A DNA stretch of 64,000 nt from Picochlorum sp. 'celeri' (lineage: Eukaryota > Chlorophyta > Trebouxiophyceae): assembly GCA_010909725.1 (NCBI GenBank), contig JAACMV010000020.1, positions 496,001 to 560,000 on the forward strand, written 5' to 3'. The notes under the pieces were generated by a model. That model saw only the letters and a program-made list of their open reading frames with translations. It did no database searches and was not told the origin of the DNA. Position 1 is the first letter of the stretch. Each line of letters begins with the position of its first letter. Shown piece after piece: positions 39,289 through 49,029 of the stretch. A program made the translations under genes and the position numbers.

Positions 39289-40374
39289 ATGGCGAGTCGA
39301 CTGTTCCAACGCCTTCGGGTGAAAAACCCGGCTGAATTGGCTGCGAAAGCGCATCAAGCCTTTCTCCGATTACCATATGAGAGTTCACAGGATAGAATCG
39401 TCGAGGAAATATCGCGATTGATGGTGGGGATAAAGGAACTCATGTTCGGGGATGGCGAGCAGTGTAGCAAAGAGTCTGCGCTTCTCATAGCCAAAGAAGC
39501 TTGTAAAACAGAATTGGTATCTGAAATGGTGGATTGTTTGGGCATGCTGGATTTTGAAACCCGCAAGGACGTGGCTCAGATCTTTGGGAGCATTCTTCGC
39601 CTGGAAGAGCCAGCAGCTGGCGGAGACGCTAGCGACGCCGGTTCTCATCAAGAACACGGGACAGGAGGCTACTGTCCAGGAAAAGAATATGTATTGCAGC
39701 ATGTAGAATTATTGTCGACGCTGTTCGATGGGTTTTCCAGCCAGGAAATTGGAATCAACTGTCAGGAAATGTTTCGAGAATGCATACGGCACCAGGAGAT
39801 TGCGAAATACGTGCTGGAGTCTGATATGTTCTTTGAATTGTTCGAGAAACTTCATGATACGGAATTCGAGATGGCATCCGACTCGTTCACGACGTTCAAG
39901 GATTTGCTGACACGACACAAGACCATGGCAGCTTCCTATTTGATCAAGCATTATGACGAGTTTATGCACGAGTATTCCAAGTTGTTAGAGTCTCCAAACT
40001 ACTTCACGAGGAGGCAAAGCGTGAAATTATTAGGAGAGATGTTGTTAGAGCGCGCTAATGTGCGCGTGCTGGTGAAATATGTGGCAGATCCAGAGAATTT
40101 AAAGGTGATGATGAATCTGCTCAAATCCTCTGCCAAGTCTATACAGTGGGAAGCATTTCATGTGTTCAAAGTATTCGTGGCAAATCCGAACAAATCACCA
40201 GCTGTCACTGATATTTTACTCAGTAATAGGGACAAATTATTACAATATTTCGAAGACTTCCAAGTGGACAGAACAGACCAACAATTCTTGGAGGAAAAAG
40301 CAGTTATTATTCAGGAAATTTCAATGCTCCAGCCAAAGGAGGAGGAAAAGCCAGAGGCAGAACATGATACTTAA
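39289..40374 (+). CDS. MO25/CAB39 scaffold protein
   Basis: An intronless 361-residue helical-repeat protein. It starts MASRLFQRLRVKNPAEL and continues with the MO25 landmarks LLIAKEACKTELVSEMVDCLG, CQEMFRECIRHQEIAKYVLES, FELFEKLHDTEFEMASDSFTTF, NYFTRRQSVKLLGEMLL, ILLSNRDKLLQYFEDFQ and TDQQFLEEKAVIIQEIS. MO25 stabilises STE20-type and LKB1-STRAD kinases in their active form and takes part in cell polarity or division in algae and fungi. The frame is open seven codons upstream; I use the first ATG. Its TAA overlaps the stop of the opposite-strand coiled-coil gene by four bases. Confidence 0.92.
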   Translation: MASRLFQRLRVKNPAELAAKAHQAFLRLPYESSQDRIVEEISRLMVGIKELMFGDGEQCSKESALLIAKEACKTELVSEMVDCLGMLDFETRKDVAQIFGSILRLEEPAAGGDASDAGSHQEHGTGGYCPGKEYVLQHVELLSTLFDGFSSQEIGINCQEMFRECIRHQEIAKYVLESDMFFELFEKLHDTEFEMASDSFTTFKDLLTRHKTMAASYLIKHYDEFMHEYSKLLESPNYFTRRQSVKLLGEMLLERANVRVLVKYVADPENLKVMMNLLKSSAKSIQWEAFHVFKVFVANPNKSPAVTDILLSNRDKLLQYFEDFQVDRTDQQFLEEKAVIIQEISMLQPKEEEKPEAEHDT

Positions 40375-41409
40375 TTCCGCTGTAACTTTGATTCTATATC
40401 CGTCAGTATTGGTATGATGGACGATTCAACGCTCGAACTATACGTGTGCAGCCTGTTGATTTCTGCACACAAGGCCATGACTTGAATCTCCAGGTCGGCA
40501 CATTTGGTCTGCCACTGTGACACATTCCCCTCTAACGCTTTGTAGTGCACTAATACGTTATTATACTCTTCCCGTAATATACCAACTTCTTCCTCGCTTG
40601 TCGTCCTATGTGATTTGGTGATTCGAGGAATCGACACCCCATCTGCCCCTTTGGGCACAATCCACTGTGACCCCTCCTCCAACAAATCCTTGAGACGACA
40701 GGACAGAGCAATATTTTCCTGCACCTGTCTCTCCCAAGCATCACACGAATCCTTCAACCGCTCTACTGCATCACATAAAGCTCTATTTTCCTTGGACATC
40801 TTGTCCAATTCATCCGCACTCGCATCCAAGGATTCAATCAATTGTGTCTGAGACTGTGTCAGCACAGACACTTTCTTCTTCAGCTCTTCAATCATTTCTT
40901 CATACTCGAATTCCTCCTCCACCTTTTTATTCTTTCCTTTCAATCGAGCAACCTTATCCTCTGACGCAGCCAGTTTCTTCTCCAACGTCGCAATAGTCTT
41001 GTCTTTTGCCTGAACCATCTTTTCCAATTCTGCTGTAATCCTCCGTTCCTGTTCCACCTCACCCAACAGAATATCCACATCAGCTTGCAACGCGCTCATC
41101 TCATCCTCCTCCTCTCCATCACCCTCCCGATCATGATCATGCGTGCTTGTACTCGCATCGCCACCATTGACCCGGTCCGTCGTATCCTGTTCCACCAGCC
41201 TGCCCACCTGCTCCTCCAACTGAAGCACACGCCGGGCTAATTCATCCCTAGCATGCTGTAAAATGCAATAATTCAAGTAAATAAAAAGTAACTGACATCA
41301 GATCGATCAATACACCGCGTACTTTGAGTTTCGACCGTTCTTGATTGTCCAACTGCCTCAGGTGCTTTTCACGCTGAAGCTCCCCAATCAACTCATCCTC
41401 TCGAGTCAT
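40371..41409 (-). CDS. Coiled-coil protein of unknown function
   Basis: Exons 41409-41323 and 41255-40371 (67-bp GTACGC...ACAG intron, phase 0) give 323 residues. Nearly the whole protein is heptad-rich helix (ELARRVLQLEEQVGRLVEQ, TIATLEKKLAASEDKVARLK, EEEVGILREEYNNVLVHYKA), broken by an acidic Asp/Glu patch near residues 60-75 and a Pro/Gly break near residue 230. No domain is recognised; a structural, tethering or cytoskeletal role is possible. The start codon is only 21 nt after the COQ4 stop on the same strand, and the 3' end overlaps MO25 by 4 bp, so the gene has almost no private flanking DNA. Confidence 0.75.
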
Positions 41410-41430
41410 ACTTTACAAATAATTTATAAA

Positions 41431-42423
41431 TTAGGAATCCGGAGGGATGGGTCGTTTTAAAATCCGCCAGGCCTCTCGTACATCGTTCAAATCCCTATGC
41501 AGATGCTCTTCGTAATACAGGCAGGCCAAATCAGCTGCCTGTGCCCCAGCCTGAACAGCCCATGGCAAATACACCGTATTTAGTATCTTCCTCTTTGGTC
41601 TCGATAATCTCCATTCTGCTGCAATCACTGCCATACCAGTCATTGGCATACCAGTTTGCATAAACTCCACAGCCTTCAAGGCAGCCTCCCCCAACACATC
41701 TGTATGGCAATCAAACAACACGTGCCAAAAATCGTGCACCTCTCTCATTCGAGCCGCGACGTATGCCAATTCAGGATCATCTATAAACCGTACAGCCGGT
41801 CGTTCGTCCGCATGAAACCCCCTCGTGCCCATGAACGATGCATACGCACCCCCAAACGTGTGAGGGGGCATCCCTTGCGCCCGAGACAGCGTCGCTGCAT
41901 CCGTCACACGAGGCCTTTCCTCCAACACCCGTCTTCCTTCCTCACTCCTCCGCATCCTATCACGAATCAACGACAGAGCCTTCTCACCAGTCACTTCTCC
42001 AACGATGGCAACCAAATCAGCCCTCCTGGGATCCCGAAAAGCCCCCCATGATGACAAGATACTCAGCAAACCCCTCTGAAACCCAGTCAAGGGCACACCT
42101 CTCTCCCTCTCTCCCATCAACGGTGATACATCCTTCCCTGTACTATCTTGAGGATGTCCGTGCTCATCCAACAATGCTATTGACTCCAGTATACGAGCAT
42201 TCCTATCATGCTGCTGCCCATCTTTTTCTTCTTCTCCTAGAGAAGTAGTACTACTCCCTGCGCTTCTACTCGACGGGGTAGAGTCTGTAGTACTCGAAGA
42301 AGGACTACTACTGATGATACTAGAATACCATGCACTCGTGGTGGCTGTACCAGCCTGCTGCCACACAGACACTGCTCTCGTCTCGAGACCTCGTGGTGTC
42401 AACATGCGCATCATCATCATCAT
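41431..42423 (-). CDS. COQ4: Ubiquinone biosynthesis protein COQ4
   Basis: About 330 residues, intronless, starting with a run of Met codons and an Arg-rich leader typical of a mitochondrial presequence. After a Ser-rich linker (residues 25-90) the COQ4 domain has GFQRGLLSILSSWGAFRDP, LPPHTFG-like MPPHTFGGAY, the metal-binding REVHDFWHVL, EFMQTGMPMTGMAVIAAEWR and ILNTVYLPWAVQAG. COQ4 acts in the mitochondrial coenzyme Q complex, recently linked to C1 decarboxylation/hydroxylation of the ring. The 5' side faces prolyl 4-hydroxylase across a 379-bp divergent promoter. The 3' side is 21 nt from the next start codon on the same strand. Confidence 0.92.
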   Translation of the reverse strand: MMMMMRMLTPRGLETRAVSVWQQAGTATTSAWYSSIISSSPSSSTTDSTPSSRSAGSSTTSLGEEEKDGQQHDRNARILESIALLDEHGHPQDSTGKDVSPLMGERERGVPLTGFQRGLLSILSSWGAFRDPRRADLVAIVGEVTGEKALSLIRDRMRRSEEGRRVLEERPRVTDAATLSRAQGMPPHTFGGAYASFMGTRGFHADERPAVRFIDDPELAYVAARMREVHDFWHVLFDCHTDVLGEAALKAVEFMQTGMPMTGMAVIAAEWRLSRPKRKILNTVYLPWAVQAGAQAADLACLYYEEHLHRDLNDVREAWRILKRPIPPDS

Positions 42424-42802
42424 CTTTTTTCTCAAAATCGCATCATGATGACGCCTTGTTATACTACTACTACTACTTCTGCAACGCGACCATGACTTTT
42501 ATTGTATTCTTCTCTTTGTCAATCCATATCACGAATAGTACTACTAGACTGGATGCGTGCCCATTTCCATCCGAGGTGGGTGGTATCGTATCTATATACC
42601 CGACATCGGAATTAAGTAAAACAAGACACGTCTGCTGACGTGGATGACAACCACCCCTGTCGTGGTCACGTGACCCATTTTTATATTCATCGTCGTCGTT
42701 CCTGATACACACGTGCTCGTATTAAAACATTATTATACGTACTAAAAACACGTATTCTTTCTCCTTTGATAGAAATACATCAGGCTGAAGCAAGAAAGAA
42801 GC
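42424..42802. promoter_or_regulatory. Divergent COQ4/P4H promoter with an ACGT-core cluster
   Basis: No gene is seen. Four ACGT-core elements occur within about 115 bp: TGACGTGG at 42636-42643, the 10-bp palindrome GTCACGTGAC at 42665-42674, CACGTG at 42710-42715, and ACACGT near 42745. bZIP factors bind such cores, and TGACGTGG matches the plant unfolded-protein-response element. That would suit an ER prolyl hydroxylase; this is an inference. Confidence 0.45.
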
Positions 42803-43813
42803 ATGCTTGGTCGCCTTCTATTCCTGCTTCTCTTGTCAATCACACTGGCTGTTGCTGGTGTCTCGGGCCGATCAGCTCCAGGCGAAACAGAACAGTTGGA
42901 TCCAGTAAAACACTCGAGCCATGCTATGACAAAGAGAGATAAGACACCGCGTATGCAGGTGTTGGATGAGGATGCGCGCATCTTTTTGTTTGAAAACTTT
43001 TTGACTGAAGAGGAATGCGACCACCTGATCAACCTCGCGCAGGACCACCTCCAACGATCTGGTGTTGTTTCCAATAAAAAGGGAGAGAGCAGTGTGAGTG
43101 ATGTCAGGACGAGCAGAGGTACATTCCTGAGGCGAGGGCAGGACGAATGGGTACAGGAGATTGAGCGGCGAATTGCCAGGTGGACACTGCTTCCTGTGGG
43201 AAATGGAGAAGGGTTGCAGATTCTCCGATATGATAAGTCGCAAAAATACGACGGACATTTCGATTACTTTTTCGACGAGCAGAATGGAGAGAAGAATGGA
43301 GGGAATAGGTTTGCCACAGTATTGATGTACCTCAACACGGTGGAGGAAGGAGGTGAGACAGTCTTCCCAAACATCCCAGCACCAAACGGTGACAACGGGC
43401 CAGACTACTCTGCATGCGCGCGACATCATTTAGCAGCCAAACCGAGAAAAGGAGATGCGGTGCTTTTCCACTCGATCAAACCCAATGGTGAATTGGAACG
43501 CCGAAGTCTCCACACAGCCTGCCCTGTGATCAAGGGAGTGAAATGGTCTGCACCAAAGTGGATCCATGTGGGACACGTGTCTTCTGGAGATGAGGCTCCT
43601 GTCTCAATCAAACAGCACTTGAATAAAGTATTAGGTGAGAATGGATGCGGTGATAACCATGTCAAGTGCGCCGAATGGGCAGAGCAAGGGGAATGCCAGA
43701 AGAATGCGTCATTCATGGTTGGTGACTCGTTGAATCCAGGCGAATGCCTGTACTCGTGCAATCGGTGTGATATCCTCCGGAACGCTGGGGGAAAGAAATC
43801 ATACATCCATTAA
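42803..43813 (+). CDS. Prolyl 4-hydroxylase with C-terminal ShKT domain
   Basis: A 336-residue protein starting with a signal peptide or anchor (residues 1-20). The 2-oxoglutarate/Fe(II) dioxygenase core has LQILRYDKSQKYDGHFDYF (HxD iron ligands), FATVLMYLN, GGETVFPN, GDAVLFHS, the distal His in RRSLHTACPV and the 2-oxoglutarate Lys in KWSAPKWIH. A six-Cys ShKT module closes the protein (CAEWAEQGECQKN ... NPGECLYSCNRCD). It hydroxylates peptidyl proline in the secretory pathway, so it could act on Ser-Pro-rich wall proteins such as the one at 32-35.5 kb. Its stop is 45 nt before the next start on the same strand. Confidence 0.93.
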   Translation: MLGRLLFLLLLSITLAVAGVSGRSAPGETEQLDPVKHSSHAMTKRDKTPRMQVLDEDARIFLFENFLTEEECDHLINLAQDHLQRSGVVSNKKGESSVSDVRTSRGTFLRRGQDEWVQEIERRIARWTLLPVGNGEGLQILRYDKSQKYDGHFDYFFDEQNGEKNGGNRFATVLMYLNTVEEGGETVFPNIPAPNGDNGPDYSACARHHLAAKPRKGDAVLFHSIKPNGELERRSLHTACPVIKGVKWSAPKWIHVGHVSSGDEAPVSIKQHLNKVLGENGCGDNHVKCAEWAEQGECQKNASFMVGDSLNPGECLYSCNRCDILRNAGGKKSYIH

Positions 43814-43858
43814 TTGTTTTTTATTTACTCATTTGTGAAATACAACGTCTCCATCATT

Positions 43859-44869
43859 ATGATGACAATGCGATTGGCGAGATTGCCTAGTTTGGATGGC
43901 GAGACATGTGGTAGGAATTACAACATGATCCAGAGCTCGGTAGCAGGGCCTTGCCATAGAATGAGTAGATTCGGGACAAATACAACCATATATGGTTGTA
44001 TACCGAAGAGGACGGCTCATCGCACTGCAATGATGATGGCATCAGCATCTGCAACACAGGAACCCTCTTCCACAGGCTCTACTCCTGTGGAGGCTTTAAT
44101 CTTTGATTGCGATGGCGTCATTGTCGAATCCGAAGGAATCCACAGAGAAGCGTATAATGCAGCATTTAAAGAATTCAACGTCATCTGTCCAGGGGAAGAC
44201 GGCCCTCTTGTATGGACGGAGGAATTCTATGATGTGTTGCAAAACACAGTGGGAGGTGGAAAGCCAAAGATGCGATGGTATTTCGGCAAGCACGGATGGC
44301 CCACAACCACCATTCTCGAGGGAGGAAACGCCCCAACAACAGATGAAGAGAAGGAAAAGGTGATTGATACCCTCCAGGATTGGAAGACACAAAAGTACAA
44401 GGATATTATCAAGAATGGCGTGGCTGCCAGACCAGGCATTGAGAGAATCATGGATGAGGCCAGGGCCAGAGGCATCCCCGTGGCGGTATGCAGCGCTGCG
44501 ACCAAGGAAGCCGTCATCTTTGTCTTAGAGTCTCTGTTAGGAAAAGAGAGATTCCAGCAATTGGATCTGTTCATGGCCGGAGATGATGTCACCGCCAAGA
44601 AACCAGACCCTATGATTTACAATGAGGCTGCTGCGCGCCTGGGTGCAGATCCATCCTCATGCTTGGTCATCGAAGACTCGGTGATTGGACTACAAGCAGC
44701 CACAGGTGCTGGCATGTCCTGTGTCATCACGTACACATCCAGTACCAAGGATCAAGAGTTTGACGACGCCCTTGCCGTGTTTCAAGACATGACCCATGTC
44801 AATATCGACATGTTGCTCCAGGGAGCCTACTCTGGATTTGATTCACGAACATTCCAGTCTGCTGAATAA
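43859..44869 (+). CDS. CbbY-like HAD phosphatase, plastid
   Basis: About 336 residues from the ATG at 43859; the first 70 are rich in Arg, Ser, Met and Thr and look like a transit peptide. The HAD domain has the nucleophile motif ALIFDCDGVIVESEGIHREAYN, a helical cap with WTEEFYDVLQNTVGGGKPKMRWYF, motif II VAVCSAATKEA, the Lys motif and the acidic MAGDDVTAKKPDP ... VIEDSVIGLQAA. This matches plant and algal CbbY, which dephosphorylates xylulose-1,5-bisphosphate, a Rubisco misfire product and inhibitor. The start is uncertain; the frame is open from the preceding stop. Confidence 0.9.
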   Translation: MMTMRLARLPSLDGETCGRNYNMIQSSVAGPCHRMSRFGTNTTIYGCIPKRTAHRTAMMMASASATQEPSSTGSTPVEALIFDCDGVIVESEGIHREAYNAAFKEFNVICPGEDGPLVWTEEFYDVLQNTVGGGKPKMRWYFGKHGWPTTTILEGGNAPTTDEEKEKVIDTLQDWKTQKYKDIIKNGVAARPGIERIMDEARARGIPVAVCSAATKEAVIFVLESLLGKERFQQLDLFMAGDDVTAKKPDPMIYNEAAARLGADPSSCLVIEDSVIGLQAATGAGMSCVITYTSSTKDQEFDDALAVFQDMTHVNIDMLLQGAYSGFDSRTFQSAE

Positions 44870-44965
44870 TAATAATAATTTTTTAGCATAGAATAGCCAC
44901 ATATGTATACAGAAGATTGATTTATGCCACATATTCTGGCGGATTGAGACGATTCAGGATCGGCC

Positions 44966-47900
44966 ATGACGAATACACCAAAAAAAAACAAGGCCTCTCT
45001 TTCAAAGAGGGGTGGGTCGATGAGGGATCGATTGTTGGAATCTGTAGGGGTAAAATCATCTCCTGCTCTAGTGAAAAGTAAAACGCAGGAGGGGCTTGCT
45101 GAAGAACAGGAACAGATCCAATTGGGATTTGAACCTCGGTTGAGTTTATATGCGAGGACGATGGCGGGCGAGGGTGGTCTGGTATGTGTTTATTAGTACA
45201 GCAAGTACGCATGTGTGATGTGTCTGATGTCAAGGTTTGGTGTAGATGAGTTTTTCAGAGGTTGCCAAGGCACTGCTCGAGGCACCTGATAGATACAAGG
45301 ATAGAAAGTATAGGGAGTATTTTGTGTCTCTGTTGCATCGATTGTACTTGTTCGAGTACTATCCTGCGGATGTGGTGTCTCGGTTGCTTCCGTGTTTGGA
45401 ACTGTGTCGGACCCATGTGCAGATTATGAAGAGTTTGTTGTATATTGTGGGTTGTAATGTGTCTCGAGGGCATGCTGGGACGCCGACGTTGTTGGAGCAT
45501 TCTGGGACGACGTTTGCTCCGGATGGGATGACGTTGAAGCGAGAGGTTGATGTGTGTTATGCCATGGCTGTGGCAGGGGATGCCATGCCGTCCATTCAGA
45601 GGACTGCGCTGTATACTATGGCGTGCTCTGTGAGGCAGGATGCGTCGATGAATGCTGTGTTTCAGAAAGCTTTGACGGATATGATTACTGCGGTGGATGA
45701 AGCTGGGGCAAAGGTGAAGAAGGAGGAGGGGTCTGATCAGCCAGCATCAGCAACGGCATGGGATTTACAGCACTCTGTGTTTGGGGCGTTGAGGATATGT
45801 GGAGGGCCAGTGCGTGGTCATCCTGTTGCTGGAGCGTGCTTTTTAGGGGTGATGAGTCCCGATCCTGTAGGGGCGAGGCATGCGCTTGCTATTGCAGAGG
45901 AGATTTCGGTGAAATCTCCGACTGTTGTTCAGAAGGAGCTTGGGCCATTGATGGATTCGACAATCAAGGTGTATGGAGAGGAGGGTCCGGGCAAGTGTGT
46001 TGCTCCAGCGTGTGGTATAACGTTGGTGGATACGTTGTCTCGAACGCATATGGCACGAATATGTGCCTATCTTGTGAACTCTGATCAGGGGTCATTGGAT
46101 CCGACATCGCAGGGTGGGAAGCAGTTTTGGGATATGTTGACGTTGATGATTTCGAGGGACCCGTCTGATACGGTTCGATTTGTAGCGCTGCAAGCGCTGA
46201 CAGGAGGTGTGGTGTCTCAGAGTGAAAGCGTGTTGGGACCAACGAGTTTGGGCAAGGGGCGTGATGATGCTGTGGTACAGCAACGGAGGGCTAGAGCATG
46301 GAGAGTGTTGATTGCGCAGGCTGGCGTCGAGGTTACTATTCCTGGTATATCAGAGTCAAAGCCGATTAATTTGAAATTTATTGATCTGGTCGGGAGGCTT
46401 GTGTTGCTTGCTTTGAACAAGCCTGTGAAGAAGGCAAGATTTTCAGTTGCAGCAGGTATTGTTGCGTGCATGGCCAAGTCATGCCTGGCGTTTCAAGTGT
46501 CTGGCGGTAATAAACAAGCACCATCCCCCGAAGTGGATCGAGTTATGAACATTTTAGCAAAGGAATTGGGAAGTTTGATTGAAAGCCCGTTATCTGGTGG
46601 GCAGAGGGCAGCATGTATTGAAGCGTTGTTGTATCTTCAGGCGGCAGGGTTTCCAGTGTCTTTGCACGCATCATCGTTTACATTGGTTGGCGCTGAGGGT
46701 GGATCAGGAGGTGCACAAGATTCTTTACTCGTTGCAGTGTTGCGATGTGCGCGTTCATGCCCAGGGCAGGCTCCTCTCTTTTTGGAATATGCATCTGGCG
46801 TGGTGGGCATTGCTCCGGAAGCTGTCGATTTGAAAAAAGTGGTTGCGTTGTGGAACGCTGCATGCGATAGTGAGAATAGTGCTGCAGGGAAAAAATCTGC
46901 CTTGGTGGCGGCGTTGTCAGCGCTGAGAAGCCCACTTCCGCCCAGTGCCATGTCCAAGGCAGGGGCTTTGTATCACAGAGCATTGGCTGCTGCAAGGAGT
47001 GATGCAGGGTGGACATCTTTTGTTGCAACAGCTGCCTGGTGGCTTGGAGAAATGGCTAATCAGCTTTGTGGTGAAAAATGTGGCTCTGTTGTTGACTCGA
47101 TACTTTTGAGAGCAAAACATGATGCGGCGTCTGATGATGATGAGAGTGTGGAAAATACTGAGGAAGAGGAGGAAGAGGAAGATTTGTCACAGGAACAGTT
47201 CGATCGCAGGACCCTCATAGATGCCCATTCCAACCGCTCTCCGTCTCTTTCCATCATTATATCCGCGCTCAATGACATTATTCTGGGTGGTAATTGGCAG
47301 TTGAGATCTGCAGCAGCTCGTGCCATTGGAAAAATAGCAATCAGGTCAGGGGAGCCATACAGGCTTCAGTGCTACGGGATTTTGCGTTCTGTGTCCATGG
47401 GCTCCAATGGCCAGGATTCGTTAGGTCTTCAAGGAGTGGTCTCGCCGGCCATACACGCCTTGGATGAAATATATGGGAGTCAGGCTGTCATTGACTCCCT
47501 CTGGGACAAGCATGGTGATGACTTGGATGAGTGGCCTGTGGAAATTCTCGAGTCCATCGCGCGGAGAGTGCAATATTTGAATGTATTAGTTGAAAATACT
47601 GTGTGCTCGTTGCCGAAATCGGGATTTAATATACTTGGGGTGAAGGCTCAGAAGATTTGCACCCAGTATTATGATGAGGGCGAAGACCAAGACCAGATGA
47701 CTCATTTGACAGATCTCGAGAAGGATGGCGATTCAGCGTTGAAATCGAGGAAAAGTAAGGAGATTGAGGACATACTCTCGTTTGGGGGCACTGACGATTC
47801 GTTTAATTTCACCCAAAAGTTTGAAAAGAGGCGTGACAAGGACATTGAGATTGAATCTTTGCTTACCAAGGACGAGGCATCGCACGCGGCGTGGGAAGCT

Positions 47901-48701
47901 ATGGCAGAAGAGCAACAAGGAGTCAGGCGTGACGACACGATGAATGCATTCGTAGATAGCGCCCAGCCATCTGGAGCAGAGTTTTCTCCAAAATCCAGTG
48001 ATTATGGAGGCACGCCTCATCGAACAAGTCTTGATACATCCTCTGTGCGACATGGCAAAATGATCCACACATTCATTGCTGCTCCAAATCACTCTGAAGA
48101 ACTGTCTATTTTTGAAGGCGATGAGGTGGACGTGTTGGACCTGAGTTTGGAAGGTTGGGCCCTCGTGAAAGACCCTAATGGGCACCAAGGATTAGTACCC
48201 CGATCATATGTCGCTATAGATGATGATGTGCCAAATCTGAGTGATTCCATGAATTTGCTGGATATTGAGGAGTCGGATACCACCCCTTCAAATATCCACA
48301 ACTATGTGGACGAGGTCTTCTCCTCCAATGGGGTTCAAGGCATGCCATCTGGCCAGCCGTGGGGCCACTCTGACTCTGGAGTATCAGCTGCTGTACCAAA
48401 CCAAGAAGATACGAATCCGTTTGAAACCACGTGTTTTGGCAGGTCCCATCGAAGAAGCATCTCTGGATTGTCTGGTGATTTCTTCTCTGGGTCCCCAGCC
48501 TCACCTGGATCCCCCACCAGGAATGTACAACATGTCATTGTCCACAAATTTGAGGGTGAATTGGAAGGTGAACTCACTGTCGAGGTTGGAGATGGCGTTC
48601 AATTGATTTCTGACGCAGGTGGGTGGGCAAAGGTTATGAGGCTGTCAGACAAACAAACTGGTCTTATTCCCTCTTGGGCGATTCAAGCAAAGAAATCTTA
48701 A
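44966..48701 (+). CDS. TASH3: TSET/TPLATE complex subunit TASH3 (TSAUCER)
   Basis: Exons 44966-45181 and 45246-48701 (64-bp GTATGT...GTAG intron, phase 0) give 1223 residues. A short basic N-terminus (TPKKNKASLSKRGGSMRDRL) leads into an adaptin-like helical solenoid beginning FSEVAKALLEAPDRYKDRKYREYF, which covers about 900 residues. A disordered acidic region follows, then two C-terminal SH3-like domains (MIHTFIAAPNHSEELSIFEGDEVDVLD and VIVHKFEGELEGELTVEVGDGVQ ... TGLIPSWAI). This is the layout of TASH3, the large beta-like subunit of the TPLATE/TSET complex, which drives clathrin-mediated endocytosis in the plant lineage. Confidence 0.92.
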
Positions 48702-49029
48702 AGTCGTTACATATACGTGGGAAAAAGTGTATTTAAAAGAATATGCGTGATAATGCATTGTCTCTATCGTATCTCGAAATCAATCAATCAATCACAAAAC
48801 TCCTCATTCATTAGTCAAGCAAGCAAAAAGTATGCAAGCCTCTTGGGGTTTCATCCAATATTTGAAATCTGGACGGTGAAATGAAATATCCATGTATACA
48901 TCATCCTCCTACAACCTTTTTGAATTCATCTTGCGTAAAGGATTGCAGTGTAAACACTCGTGTCATGCAATAGCACAAGTTCGTAAATGAAATCGTCAAC
49001 CCAAATGACCGAAAATATTCGAGAGCTTA
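48702..49029. other. Convergent spacer TASH3/CCCH gene
   Basis: 328 bp between convergent stops. It is AT-rich with an ATCAATCAATCAATC run near 48780-48794. Nothing gene-like is seen. Confidence 0.5.

Noticed and set aside
45120..45150. B-box-like GGATTTGAACC in TASH3 exon 1
   Set aside because: The T stem does not pair and the region is conserved coding sequence.
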